Notes: generated by a model not told the origin, from the sequence alone. Positions 18,261 to 26,494 are shown, counted from the stretch's first letter. The stretch is DNA of 64,000 nt from Halomonas alkalisoli (GCF_021412585.1 NZ_JAKCMI010000044.1:248001-312000); one strand, 5' to 3'. A program made the numbers and translations.

Positions 18261-18292
18261 AACCTTGGCAGTGTCCTATAACTGCCGAGGTT
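18261..18292 (+). promoter_or_regulatory. Hairpin that covers the Shine-Dalgarno of the AlpA-like gene
   Basis: Arms AACCTTGGCAGT and ACTGCCGAGGTT (12 pairs, one G-U) enclose an 8-base loop. The 3' arm contains CGAGG, the only plausible Shine-Dalgarno for the ATG at 18298. The structure has no T run, so it is not a standard terminator. It could limit translation until opened, or be a DNA operator. Confidence 0.5.
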
Positions 18293-18297
18293 CACCA

Positions 18298-18573
18298 ATG
18301 AACACCCAAGCCGATTCCTTAAATACATCGCAATACCTTAATAGCCCAAGCGACAACCGTGCCACTAAAGCACCGCCCGCAAGGCGTGCCCCGTCCACCT
18401 TCCTGAAAGACCTTGAAGCCTGTGAACGCTACGGCGTTGCCCGTTCAACGTGGTGGCGCTGGCTATCCGAAGGCGTCATTCCTCCCCCCATCAAAATTGG
18501 CCCCCGCGCTACTCGCTGGCGCTTGTCTGACCTTGAACGCTGGGAACAGCAGCGTGAGGAGGCCGCCCAATGA
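18298..18573 (+). CDS. AlpA-family regulator / excisionase-like protein
   Basis: A 91-residue protein with a MerR-like winged helix of the AlpA family (TFLKDLEACERYGVARSTWWRWLSEGVIPPPIKIGPRATRWRLSDLERWEQQ). In P4-like elements AlpA activates the integrase or helps excision. The first 35 residues are polar and probably disordered. The start is the ATG following the hairpin; the longer frame upstream would run through that hairpin. The stop overlaps the next gene (ATGA), so the two are translationally coupled. Confidence 0.85.
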   Translation: MNTQADSLNTSQYLNSPSDNRATKAPPARRAPSTFLKDLEACERYGVARSTWWRWLSEGVIPPPIKIGPRATRWRLSDLERWEQQREEAAQ

Positions 18574-18842
18574 ACACGCGCCTTATCCGCCTGGCAGAGA
18601 AACTTTCCCAAGGTCCGATTACTCGGGAGCAAGCCGACCGCATCGCGCCCGCTAGCAATGGCCCGCACTATATCGGGGCTTTGCGCCGCCGCCTAGATAT
18701 TGAACTCGATTGTGAGCGAGTCCCGTATATCACCGTGGATGGTCAGTCCACATGGTATGGACGGTATGTCCCGACACAGGAAGAGCGTCAGAAACTGAGG
18801 GAGTTCGTTATCGAGCAGCAGGGAGGCGCTAATGATGCTTGA
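18570..18842 (+). CDS. Small protein of unknown function, replication-gene partner
   Basis: 90 residues, predicted mostly helical with a short beta pair (RVPYITVDGQSTWYGRYVP). The pattern LSQGPITREQADRIAPASNGPHYIGALRRRL suggests a winged-helix or helix-turn-helix DNA-binding fold. It starts within the stop of the AlpA-like gene and its end overlaps the primase/helicase start by about 11 bases, so the three probably form one operon. I do not recognise a named family. Confidence 0.7.
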   Translation: MNTRLIRLAEKLSQGPITREQADRIAPASNGPHYIGALRRRLDIELDCERVPYITVDGQSTWYGRYVPTQEERQKLREFVIEQQGGANDA

Positions 18843-21633
18843 ACAAAAGAAAAGCCCCGCATCGGCTGGCACCGTCTGCGAGGCTCAAGATATGTCGTCT
18901 GATACCAATGATAGCAGCACTATGGCCACGCTGACCATCATCAACTCAATCAATCCTAAGCACCTGGCAAAACGTTATCGGCTTGATGATGACGGTGGTC
19001 TAGAGAAGTCGTCAGGCGGTGAGTTGATTACTGGTAATGCCGAGGTTGTTGCCGTATCTAGCTTAACGGAGTTTGCGGCGCTGCTGGTGTCGCTTTCACC
19101 GAATCAGGCACTCACTTATGGCGCACCTGAGCGCGATACCGTCAAGATCGTAACCAAAAGCCAATGGCTCAAGATGGGGCGCCCTGATGGCGCCGTGCCA
19201 AGGTCAAAGGAGGCGTTCTCATGGCCGGCTGGCGCTGGCGTCATGATGGCCGACTATGACCCTGGTGCAGTTGGTGAAGTGCTCGACCGCGATACGCTGC
19301 TGGTCAATCTGCGTGAGGCGGTGCCGGCACTGGCTGACTACGCCGCCCTGTGGTGGCCATCGTCATCGAGTCATATCACCCGCACTGATACCGGCGACGA
19401 CCTGACCGGACTTCGTGGGCAGCGTCTGTACTGGCATGTAGCGGATGCAAGCGACATACCCCGCGCCGGTAAGGCCCTGGAAACTTATCTTTGGGCCGCA
19501 GGCTTTGGCTGGATCGAAGTTGGCGCCGCTGGCCAGCTACTCAAACGAACCTTGATTGATAGCAGCGTCTGGCAGCCTAACCGGCTCGACTTCGCGGCTG
19601 GTGCGGCCTGTACGGCTCCACTTGAACAGCGCCGAGGCGATCCGGCGCTATTCGATGGCGTGGCCATCATGGATACCCGAGCGGCGATTCCAGACCCTAG
19701 TCCGGCGACAGTCGCGGCTGCTGAGAAAGCGATTCTTGAGGCCAAGCAAGAAGCCGCACCCGAAGCTAACGCCATGCGGGAGGTCTATGTCGAGGATCGT
19801 GCTATCGAGATGGCTGGCGCTGGTGCTGATGATGATGCACTAGAGCTATGCCGCGCTGTGGTTGCCCGCGCATTGGATCACTCGACCTTGGCCGGTGACT
19901 TCCCGTTGACGGTGGTGCTTGATGGTAATGCGCAGCACGCTGTCACCGTTGGCCATGTGCTCGACAACCCCGAGCGGTATCACGGCTGCCTGACGCTCGA
20001 CCCTATCGAGCCCGACTATGAAGGATCGAAGGTTGTCGGCAAGCTGTACCTGATGGGATCGCGCCCACGCCTGTACTCATTCGCGCATGGTGGTCGCACC
20101 TTCCAGCTAACCCGACCCCCGGCCCGCGTTGAGCTGGTTAAGGGCCGCACCGTGGATGCTGTCGAGCAAGTGCTGACGCTGATGCGCAAGGCGCCCGATG
20201 TGTTCGATTTTGGCGGCCCGTTGGTGACTGTGAGCAGCGGGCAGGTTCATCCCGTTGATGAGCATGCCCTAAAACACTGGCTAGGCGGTACAACTCAATT
20301 TTGGCGGCTGCATCGCACCCCGAAGGGGCAAATGGTCGACGTGCTGGAAGATCCGCCGACTGCGATTGCAAAGCAACTGTTATCGCTTGGGCAGCGTCGT
20401 CAACTGAAGCGCCTGGAAGGCGTCATCACAGCGCCTACACTCCGACCCGATGGCTCGATCCTGAATCAACCGGGCTTTGACGAGCTGACCGGGCTGCTGC
20501 TGGAGGCGGACAGCGATGACCTATACCCGGTGCCTAGCAAGCCAACGGCTGATGACGTCGAGCAGGCGCTAGAACGGCTGATGCGCCCGTTCGCAGACTT
20601 CCCGCTTGTCGGTGCTGTGGATCGTGGCGTTTTGCTGGCAGCACTGCTGACAGCGGCTGTGCGTCCGGTGCTGGATACTGCGCCGGCTTTTGGCTTCGAT
20701 GCCCCCGTTCAGGGTAGCGGCAAGACGCTGTTGGCCAAGTGCATTGCGGTACTCTCGCTGGGCGAAGTTCCGACCGTATGGCCGCATACCCACGCACGCG
20801 ATGACGAGGAAATCCGCAAGCGCATCATGACAATTCTGATGACAGGCACCCGCGCTGTTATCTGGGATAACGTCATCGGCGTGTTTGATAGCGCCGCGCT
20901 GGCCGGCTGCCTGACGTCGAGCCACTACTCTGACCGGATACTAGGTAGGACTGGTGCCGCCAATGTCCCGAGCAAAGCCATGTGGCTGCTGACGGGCAAC
21001 AACCTGACCCTTGCCGGCGACCTGCCGCGCCGAGTGCTCAAGTGCCGAATCGATCCTGAGATGGATAGGCCGTTCGCTCGACAGTTCGACCTCGACCCCG
21101 AGGCGTATTGCAAACGGCATCGTCAGCAGATGATAGCGGATGCCTTGACTATCATTCGCGCCTGGCTGCTGTCAGGTGCGGCGCCTGCCCCGGGCAGCAT
21201 GGCCAGCTTCGAGGGCTGGGATTCGATGGTGAGGCAGCCTGTCGCCTGGATTAGTCGAGAGTTCGACGAGTATGCCGACCCGATGGAGGCAGTAGACGCC
21301 GCCCAGGCCGCCGACCCTGAGCAGGAACAGCTAGATGCTTTATTGTCATCGCTGGCCGATGTATTCGGCTCCGAGCCATTCGCCAGTAAAGACGTCAGGC
21401 GCGTGCTCGACCGCTGTGCGGATGCTAGCCGCCCTGGTATTGAGCCTCTGCCCGGTGACGAGCAACAGGCGCTTGCCGATACGATGGAGGAGTTCCGGGC
21501 AGGGCGGCTGCTAACCGCTAGAAGCATCGCCAAGGTTCTGCAATTCCGGGCCGACCGCGTGTGCAATGGCCGACGATTACGCAAACGGCAGGGACGAGCA
21601 AAGCAAACCGTTTGGGTAGTTGAGAATATTTAG
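18832..21633 (+). CDS. Primase/helicase-like replication protein with AEP-like N-terminus
   Basis: This 933-residue protein is the probable replication initiator of the element. The C-terminal half has a P-loop ATPase (GSGKT at 628-632, with VIWDNV as a Walker B-like strand and LLTGNNL as sensor 1), as in phage and plasmid superfamily 3 or DUF927-type helicases. The N-terminal third looks like an archaeo-eukaryotic primase core: DYD at 141-143 as the metal motif, SSH at 179-181 as the SxH motif, then RLYWHV and NRLDFAAG. That assignment is motif reading only. Two ATGs (18832, 18835) are possible starts. It ends 5 bases before a terminator and beside a candidate iteron origin. Confidence 0.8.
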   Translation: MMLEQKKSPASAGTVCEAQDMSSDTNDSSTMATLTIINSINPKHLAKRYRLDDDGGLEKSSGGELITGNAEVVAVSSLTEFAALLVSLSPNQALTYGAPERDTVKIVTKSQWLKMGRPDGAVPRSKEAFSWPAGAGVMMADYDPGAVGEVLDRDTLLVNLREAVPALADYAALWWPSSSSHITRTDTGDDLTGLRGQRLYWHVADASDIPRAGKALETYLWAAGFGWIEVGAAGQLLKRTLIDSSVWQPNRLDFAAGAACTAPLEQRRGDPALFDGVAIMDTRAAIPDPSPATVAAAEKAILEAKQEAAPEANAMREVYVEDRAIEMAGAGADDDALELCRAVVARALDHSTLAGDFPLTVVLDGNAQHAVTVGHVLDNPERYHGCLTLDPIEPDYEGSKVVGKLYLMGSRPRLYSFAHGGRTFQLTRPPARVELVKGRTVDAVEQVLTLMRKAPDVFDFGGPLVTVSSGQVHPVDEHALKHWLGGTTQFWRLHRTPKGQMVDVLEDPPTAIAKQLLSLGQRRQLKRLEGVITAPTLRPDGSILNQPGFDELTGLLLEADSDDLYPVPSKPTADDVEQALERLMRPFADFPLVGAVDRGVLLAALLTAAVRPVLDTAPAFGFDAPVQGSGKTLLAKCIAVLSLGEVPTVWPHTHARDDEEIRKRIMTILMTGTRAVIWDNVIGVFDSAALAGCLTSSHYSDRILGRTGAANVPSKAMWLLTGNNLTLAGDLPRRVLKCRIDPEMDRPFARQFDLDPEAYCKRHRQQMIADALTIIRAWLLSGAAPAPGSMASFEGWDSMVRQPVAWISREFDEYADPMEAVDAAQAADPEQEQLDALLSSLADVFGSEPFASKDVRRVLDRCADASRPGIEPLPGDEQQALADTMEEFRAGRLLTARSIAKVLQFRADRVCNGRRLRKRQGRAKQTVWVVENI

Positions 21634-21637
21634 CAAC

Positions 21638-21660
21638 AAGGGGCCGAAAGGCCCCTTTTC
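21638..21660 (+). terminator. Terminator after the replication gene
   Basis: Perfect hairpin AAGGGGCC-GAAA-GGCCCCTT followed by TTTC, located right after the primase/helicase stop. It ends the early operon of the element. Confidence 0.85.
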
Positions 21661-21670
21661 TTGTGCTAAG

Positions 21671-21786
21671 TGGTGGCTTTGGTGGCTTTGGTGGCTTTGT
21701 TTCCCGGCGTCATGAGCTACTGATAGAAGTCTATGTCGATAGTATTTGGGGGGAAATTGAAGCCACCACAGCCACCACAACCACCA
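21671..21786. repeat. Opposed 9-base tandem repeats, candidate replication origin
   Basis: Three tandem GGTGGCTTT units at 21671-21699 face three units of the complementary AGCCACCAC type at 21759-21786. The two arrays form an inverted repeat of about 28 bases with few mismatches around a 59-base AT-richer centre. Iterons in opposed arrays beside a primase/helicase gene are typical of a plasmid-like or P4-like origin. Function is inferred from position. Confidence 0.5.
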
Positions 21787-21875
21787 TTTGAGAACGACAA
21801 GGGAACCCCTTCCCCTGGAGCCTGTAAACCACGCCCGGTCAAACTTGAAGATGCTTGCATCCCTGCTCTCATGCC

Positions 21876-21890
21876 TATATCATAGATATA
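21876..21890. promoter_or_regulatory. TATATC/GATATA inverted repeat before the small-gene pair
   Basis: TATATC-ATA-GATATA is a perfect 6-base inverted repeat 25 bases before the ATG at 21915. It may be an operator or include a -10 element for the following two-gene unit. Confidence 0.35.
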
Positions 21891-21914
21891 ACATCGACGA
21901 TACAAGGTGGTCCC

Positions 21915-22133
21915 ATGCAATACGATTCTAACGATCTTACCCGCCGCGCCATGGCCGCACACTTTCGCGCTGGTAATCGCGACCAGCCGGGTAACGATAG
22001 CGACGTGATGGAGATCGAGGGTCGCGTCTATGTGGTCCTGCGCAACGTCAATGGCATCCTTAACGTGTACCGCCTGACCAGTCAGGGCAAATTGCGGGTG
22101 CTGCGTCGCTGGCCGCCGGAGATGAAATCATGA
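21915..22133 (+). CDS. Small protein of unknown function coupled to the ART-like gene
   Basis: A 72-residue protein, start set at the ATG preceded by AAGGTGG. The N-terminal half is polar (MQYDSNDLTRRAMAAHFRAG). The C-terminal half looks like a small beta sheet (VYVVLRNVNGILNVYRLTSQGKLRVLRRWP). The stop overlaps the next start (ATGA). Its size and coupling would suit an antitoxin or immunity partner of the following ADP-ribosyltransferase-like protein, but no antitoxin motif is recognised. Confidence 0.6.
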   Translation: MQYDSNDLTRRAMAAHFRAGNRDQPGNDSDVMEIEGRVYVVLRNVNGILNVYRLTSQGKLRVLRRWPPEMKS

Positions 22134-22711
22134 GCATCGAAAAACTCACCCCGGAATGGGGGGAGGCGTTCCTGGCCGATACGCTTGCGGGAGATACTGA
22201 AGCCGCTTTAAACCTGTGCGTGGCTATGGGCAACCAGCAGCGAGGGGAGGCAGCCGTAGCTTTATGGGAAATGGGCATACCGGCTCCCGCTTACCGCGCC
22301 TTTCTTCAGCTCGCATGGGAGCATGATTACCAGCACGTCATAGAAGCTGCGTTCTTGCGCCCTGTCGAAGTTTCCGAGCTGTTCGACTACGCAGACTTCG
22401 ACACCAGCGCATTACCTGAACGCCTAACCGTTTGGCGAGGCACAGCAGGCATTGACTATGAAGCCGCCGCCGCTGGCCTCTCATGGACCACTAACCGCCG
22501 CATGGCGTGCTGGTTCGCCATGCGCTACGCCGACAGGCTGGGAAGCCCGCTAGTGCTGCGCAGAGAGGTCCGCCGCGAAGACGTGGCCATGTACTCCAAT
22601 GAGCGGGTGGAAGGTGAAGTAGTGCTGTTAGATGAGCCTGACGAGTTGCCGGAAGTAGACGGCACCATCGAGGAGTGGCGACAGTTATTCAAGGAGGAGG
22701 AGGGTGCATGA
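22130..22711 (+). CDS. ADP-ribosyltransferase-like (R-S-E class) protein
   Basis: A 193-residue protein. The C-terminal half carries the order of motifs expected of R-S-E mono-ADP-ribosyltransferases: Arg in LTVWRGTAG, a Ser-Thr strand with GLSWTTNRRMACWFAMRYA, and EGE in NERVEGEVVLL as the ExE catalytic pair. The N-terminal half is alpha-helical (about 1-85). If active it would transfer ADP-ribose from NAD to a target protein or nucleic acid. In a mobile element that could mean a host take-over, toxin or anti-phage role. This is motif-based inference; the fold has not been tested. It is translationally coupled to the upstream small gene. Confidence 0.6.
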   Translation: MSIEKLTPEWGEAFLADTLAGDTEAALNLCVAMGNQQRGEAAVALWEMGIPAPAYRAFLQLAWEHDYQHVIEAAFLRPVEVSELFDYADFDTSALPERLTVWRGTAGIDYEAAAAGLSWTTNRRMACWFAMRYADRLGSPLVLRREVRREDVAMYSNERVEGEVVLLDEPDELPEVDGTIEEWRQLFKEEEGA

Positions 22712-22890
22712 GCAAGCTGGCGGAAAGGAACGGGTAGGCGGAGGCAACGCCAGAGAGAGGACAGAGCATCCGCCATACCGATTGGCTATTCAATGGGTTA
22801 CAGGGTGAAAATCAATACACCCACCATGCGACCTACCATAGAGATGCAAAGCGACCGTCTGCACCACCTGATACCCACGCTGACAACACG

Positions 22891-23208
22891 CTATTTGTCC
22901 CAAGGGGCTGGCGATAAATTGAACTCAATTTTCAAGTCTTCTCGATAATCAATCAGGGCAGCGGCATCAAAGCTATGCCCCCTTACAAAAGCCCGCGCAT
23001 TGCCCAGATACTCACCATCTTCCGAATAGATTCGCAATCTTATGCGAGCTGATTCACAAGTTGTCACGCCCGATATAATCATACCCCCGCCGAACCCTGG
23101 CTCTCCTACCGGCACCCAATCCTCTACCTCGCAATCATCGACGGCATGTGCATTGACTCCGAGTGCTGCCGTCAAGAGTGCCCCCGCTATCGCCACTGTA
23201 TTTTTCAT
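22891..23208 (-). CDS. Small exported protein of unknown function
   Basis: A 105-residue protein with a clear Sec signal (MKNTVAIAGALLTAALGVNAHA, cleavage after AHA). The mature chain has two cysteines (DDCEVEDW and TTCESARIRLRIY) that could form a disulfide in the periplasm, and a beta-rich pattern. It is the only leftward gene of the element and has its own promoter region. Such lone, opposite-strand secreted genes in prophage-like elements are often morons that alter the host cell surface; I cannot assign a function. Confidence 0.65.
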   Translation of the reverse strand: MKNTVAIAGALLTAALGVNAHAVDDCEVEDWVPVGEPGFGGGMIISGVTTCESARIRLRIYSEDGEYLGNARAFVRGHSFDAAALIDYREDLKIEFNLSPAPWDK

Positions 23209-23347
23209 GCTGTTCCTCTGCGTTTGCTTATATTCGACTTGCTGACCCTACCTGAGCGTAGGGGCTGAATCCATGCTGCGTTCGCAGCAAATTCAAGATT
23301 ATTCCTATTATCGTGATTTTTTGGTGATAGGCACCTGCTACTGCCTG

Positions 23348-23389
23348 TTGTCATCCTGATAGAATTTAACTATAATGGTTGTAGTTAAA
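23348..23389 (+). promoter_or_regulatory. Sigma-70 promoter with overlapping operator for the tape-measure module
   Basis: TTGTCA (23348-23353) and TATAAT (23371-23376) are separated by exactly 17 bases. An inverted repeat TTTAACTA (23365-23372) and TAGTTAAA (23382-23389) overlaps the -10 box, the position expected of a repressor operator. The first gene starts at 23404 after GAGG. This suggests that the whole rightward module is transcribed from one repressible promoter. Confidence 0.75.
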
Positions 23390-23403
23390 CGAGGATTCTG
23401 GCT

Positions 23404-23817
23404 ATGACCGAACGACTATCCGACGGCAAATGGAAACCAGGCGTTTCTGGTAATCCAGCAGGCCGTCCGAAATCGGCAACCACTGAGTTACGCCGTCAGC
23501 TTTCCGAGCATGGCCCCGCCTTGGCTGCAAAGGCCGTCGAGTTGGCCCTAGCTGGAGATTCGACCGCGCTGCGTATCTGCCTTGACCGCATATCGCCCAC
23601 GCTCAAAGCACAGCCCGCGCCTATCAGCGTGAGCCTTGAAGGGGCCGAGGGTTTGGCAGGCGTGAGCCGCCGCCTGGTGGATGCTGCCGCGTCTGGTGAG
23701 ATCCCCGCCGATGTTGCGAGCCAGCTTGTCGGCGCCTTGGGTCAAGTGGCTCGTATCACCGAGATTGACGAGCTAGAACGCCGACTGGCGAAGCTGGAGG
23801 AAGCTGCTAATGGCTGA
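23404..23817 (+). CDS. DUF5681-type protein (phage-associated)
   Basis: A 137-residue protein beginning with the diagnostic WKPGVSGNPAGRPKS motif of the DUF5681 family. That family is common beside phage packaging genes and is thought to bind DNA. The rest is helical and ends with a leucine/glutamate-rich coil (LERRLAKLEEAANG) similar to the heads of the later microgenes. It is the first gene after the promoter at 23348-23376 and overlaps the next gene by 8 bases. No large terminase subunit follows, which is unusual for this family. Confidence 0.75.
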   Translation: MTERLSDGKWKPGVSGNPAGRPKSATTELRRQLSEHGPALAAKAVELALAGDSTALRICLDRISPTLKAQPAPISVSLEGAEGLAGVSRRLVDAAASGEIPADVASQLVGALGQVARITEIDELERRLAKLEEAANG

Positions 23818-24067
23818 CCAAACCCCCGCCCAGGTAAAGCGCCTTGTTAAGCGCCTTCGCAAGATGGCCGAGCAAGATGAAGTTACCGCAATTGCCGCCT
23901 TGCTCGATATTGCCCGCTACAACCGACCGGCTAACGGACATGAGTACCTGCCGACCGAGGTTGAACAGCATGGCCTTGTGTGGCGCCTTGCCCGCATGGC
24001 AGAGGCGGGCGACGAGTTAGCCATAACCGCTATTGCGAGCCTTCGCCGCAAGGAAGGCCTCTCATGA
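23810..24067 (+). CDS. Small helical protein upstream of the tape measure
   Basis: 85 residues, highly helical and basic at the start (AQVKRLVKRLRKMAEQDEVTAIAALLDIARY). No family recognised. It overlaps the previous gene by 8 bases and the tape-measure start by 4 (ATGA). In tailed phages the gene just before the tape measure often encodes its chaperone. That role is possible here from position only. Confidence 0.65.
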   Translation: MADQTPAQVKRLVKRLRKMAEQDEVTAIAALLDIARYNRPANGHEYLPTEVEQHGLVWRLARMAEAGDELAITAIASLRRKEGLS

Positions 24068-25554
24068 TTGTGAGGCAGCTAGTTACAACGCTTGGGTTTG
24101 AGGTGAACCAAGGTCAGTTGAACAAAGCTGACCAAGCCGTCGCCACACTGACCAAAGGTCTTACGGCGGTTGTCGGCCTGGCCACCGCCGCAACAGGCGC
24201 CCTGTTCGGGCTGGCTCGCAGCACTCAATCTGCCGGGGATGAGATCGCCAAAACTGCCCGCCTCATTGGCACAACAACCGACGAGCTGCAATCGCTCCGT
24301 TTCGTGGCAGGGCAGGCAGGCGTTGAAACTGGCACCCTGGACAACGCGCTTCAATTCCTCAACAAGAACCTGGCAGGCACCGGTAAGACGGCATCCGATG
24401 TTCTCCCCCAACTCGCTAATGAGTTCGCCTCATTAACCAACGAGGCCGACAAAGCCGCGCTTGCCCAGGAGTATTTCGGACGCAGTGGCGCCCGTATGGT
24501 GCTGCTGCTTGAGCAGGGCGCTGAAGGCATTGCAGAGGCTCAGGAGCGTTTCGAGTTACTGGGCGGTGCCATGTCAGTAAAAGGCACGGCGAACGCCGAG
24601 ATAATGGGCGATGCCCTGGACGACCTGCAAACTATTGTGCGTGGTCTGAGCTATTGGGTGGGCGAACGGCTAATGCCTATCGTCATTGAAATAGCGCATG
24701 GCATCCGTGATTGGTACATCGAAAACCGCGAGATTATCCGGCAGAACATCGCCGCCTTTGTCGATAAATTGGTGTCGAGCCTTCGGGTGTTCTGGTCAAC
24801 CGTTCGTCGCGTTATCGGCATCGTAAACCAAGTTGCTCAGTCGATGGGTGGTTGGGAAAGCACCATGAGGCTTGTGGTGTCTCTGCTGGGCGCCATGGTC
24901 GCTACCCGTGTTATCCGTGGCGTGTGGGCGCTGGCTGCCGCTATAACAGCCGCTGGCGGTGCCATGAAGTTCTTGGGACTCATGATGCTGAGAATCCCGC
25001 ATCTGGCCATCATGGCCGCTCTAGCCCTCGTCCTTGAGGATCTGTGGGGCTGGACCCAGGGCCATGAGTCCGTCGCTGAATATATTCTCGGCACGTGGGA
25101 GCAGTTCGCTGCCGATTGGAGAGAGCTTGTCGGCAACTTGTTTGAGGGCCGCTGGCTGGAAGCGCTCGGCAATATGGATCGCGCTACAGACGAGTTTGCC
25201 GCCAAGATTCGCGGTTATCTGGAAACACTGTTGCTCCCCGAATGGCTAGCTAGGTTCATGAACGATGGCGGCGCTGCCGGGGCGCTTGGTCGGCTTCGTG
25301 AGGGTGCCGAAGGTGCCGCACAGCTTGAGCAGTTCCCGAACACCGACGACCTTAGCGGAGTTGCTGGCCAGCAGATCCTTGAGGGGGCAGGGGGCGCCAG
25401 CGTCGATAACCGCCAAGTAAACGTCACCGCGCCTATCACAATTGACATTACGTCTGGCACCCCCGAGGAGCAGGCGCAGCGTATTGAGTCCGTCGTTTAT
25501 CGCTCGTTGGATCGGGCCATCAATGACGCTGCACTTAATCTTGAGACGAGGTAA
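24064..25554 (+). CDS. Phage tail tape-measure protein
   Basis: A 496-residue protein with the composition of a tape measure: an N-terminal segment with tape-measure similarity (GEIAKTARLIGTTTDELQSL-type helix pattern around 60-90, then VETGTLDNALQFLNKNLAG). A hydrophobic membrane-active stretch follows (about 270-330, LGAMVATRVIRGVWALAAAITAAGG and LAIMAALALVLEDL), with a long helical remainder. Such proteins set tail length and enter the host membrane during DNA ejection; this length would fit a tail of roughly 70-75 nm. The ATG was chosen because it overlaps the previous stop. No other tail genes exist in the element, so it is an orphan. Confidence 0.8.
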   Translation: MIVRQLVTTLGFEVNQGQLNKADQAVATLTKGLTAVVGLATAATGALFGLARSTQSAGDEIAKTARLIGTTTDELQSLRFVAGQAGVETGTLDNALQFLNKNLAGTGKTASDVLPQLANEFASLTNEADKAALAQEYFGRSGARMVLLLEQGAEGIAEAQERFELLGGAMSVKGTANAEIMGDALDDLQTIVRGLSYWVGERLMPIVIEIAHGIRDWYIENREIIRQNIAAFVDKLVSSLRVFWSTVRRVIGIVNQVAQSMGGWESTMRLVVSLLGAMVATRVIRGVWALAAAITAAGGAMKFLGLMMLRIPHLAIMAALALVLEDLWGWTQGHESVAEYILGTWEQFAADWRELVGNLFEGRWLEALGNMDRATDEFAAKIRGYLETLLLPEWLARFMNDGGAAGALGRLREGAEGAAQLEQFPNTDDLSGVAGQQILEGAGGASVDNRQVNVTAPITIDITSGTPEEQAQRIESVVYRSLDRAINDAALNLETR

Positions 25555-25558
25555 ATCA

Positions 25559-25696
25559 ATGGCACAACTGCGCAAGCTGGACCGGGCATGTAACCCGCAC
25601 CAATTTACCCAGCGTGGCGGCACCATGCCGGGCAATTCCCCCAAGCATCGCCGTAAGGCGGAACAGCAACAGCGAGGCAATACCAATGAACGCTAA
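25559..25696 (+). CDS. Microgene, basic 45-residue protein
   Basis: It starts 4 bases after the tape-measure stop with GAGG upstream and ends within the next gene. The product is small and basic (MAQLRKLDRACNPHQF, HRRKAEQQQRGN). No family recognised. Tight spacing inside the operon supports translation. Confidence 0.5.
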   Translation: MAQLRKLDRACNPHQFTQRGGTMPGNSPKHRRKAEQQQRGNTNER

Positions 25697-25952
25697 ATCA
25701 ATCGCCTTCGATCTTGAAGCGAAATGGGGCCACCTTGGCCGAAAGAATCTGGAGGCACTGGCCGCCGATGTACTGCGACTGGCTAGTACCCGAGGTGATA
25801 GCGCCGATGACGAAATGGAAATCCAGCGTCAGGCTCAGCAGCGGCTGCATGAACAGTCCCAGCGGCTCGAAAAGCACCGCGAACGCCAGCGGGGGCAGAT
25901 GGACGAGGCCGCCGCAGCTATTCAAAATCAGTGGAAACGAGGTAAGCAATAA
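25686..25952 (+). CDS. Small charged helical protein
   Basis: 88 residues with a C-terminal half that is almost entirely charged helix or coiled coil (QRQAQQRLHEQSQRLEKHRE). It overlaps its neighbours on both sides (11 bases upstream, TAATG downstream). The start is the ATG inside the previous gene; the longer frame upstream has no ribosome site. Unknown function. Confidence 0.6.
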   Translation: MNAKSIAFDLEAKWGHLGRKNLEALAADVLRLASTRGDSADDEMEIQRQAQQRLHEQSQRLEKHRERQRGQMDEAAAAIQNQWKRGKQ

Positions 25953-26494
25953 TGACCAAGCGTAAGATTCTTTCCGCCGCCCACCGTCTAGAGCTGCTGG
26001 ACGATGATATGTCCGTCTTGGTGGATTATATCGAGGCGCGGCAGGACGACCACGACGCGGCTGTGACTGCTGGCAACGATGATGAGGCCGACCGTTTGGC
26101 CGAGGACCTGGAGAGGGCCGAAGAGAAGCGCCGCGCCCTTGAGATGCGCCGCACTCCGTTGGAGCAAGCCGCCGAAGCCGAAGCCGCCCAGGCGCGTGAA
26201 GCCGAGGGCAAGCAACTGTCCCGCGAGGCTAACCAACGCCGCGCCGCCCTGGTGGCCGCCCTGGAGACTGCGCATCAAAAGGCCGCCGAGCTGGAAGCCG
26301 CACTAGCCGCCGTGGGCGACCAAGATGTTATTCGCTGGGCCACCAACGCCCGGCAGGCTAACGAGCACGGCGTTAGCGTCGAGCGTGGAAGCCTGACAGG
26401 AGGTCGAGAGCTAGCGGCGAAGCTGCACACTGCCGGACGCCGCGCCACCTGGATCGCCGATTCGATGAATAGCCGAGTACTGGGGCTGTGGTGA
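25952..26494 (+). CDS. Coiled-coil protein of the tape-measure module
   Basis: 180 residues dominated by a coiled coil (about 45-130, DRLAEDLERAEEKRRALEMRR and ALETAHQKAAELEAAL) with a short globular tail (TAGRRATWIADSMNSRVLGLW). No family recognised. Such proteins in phage modules can be scaffolds or tail-assembly chaperones. It overlaps both neighbours. Confidence 0.65.
   Translation: MTKRKILSAAHRLELLDDDMSVLVDYIEARQDDHDAAVTAGNDDEADRLAEDLERAEEKRRALEMRRTPLEQAAEAEAAQAREAEGKQLSREANQRRAALVAALETAHQKAAELEAALAAVGDQDVIRWATNARQANEHGVSVERGSLTGGRELAAKLHTAGRRATWIADSMNSRVLGLW

Noticed and set aside
21671-21786. Repeats considered as a CRISPR array
   Set aside because: Units are 9 bases, directly adjacent and in two opposite orientations, with no spacers and no cas genes.
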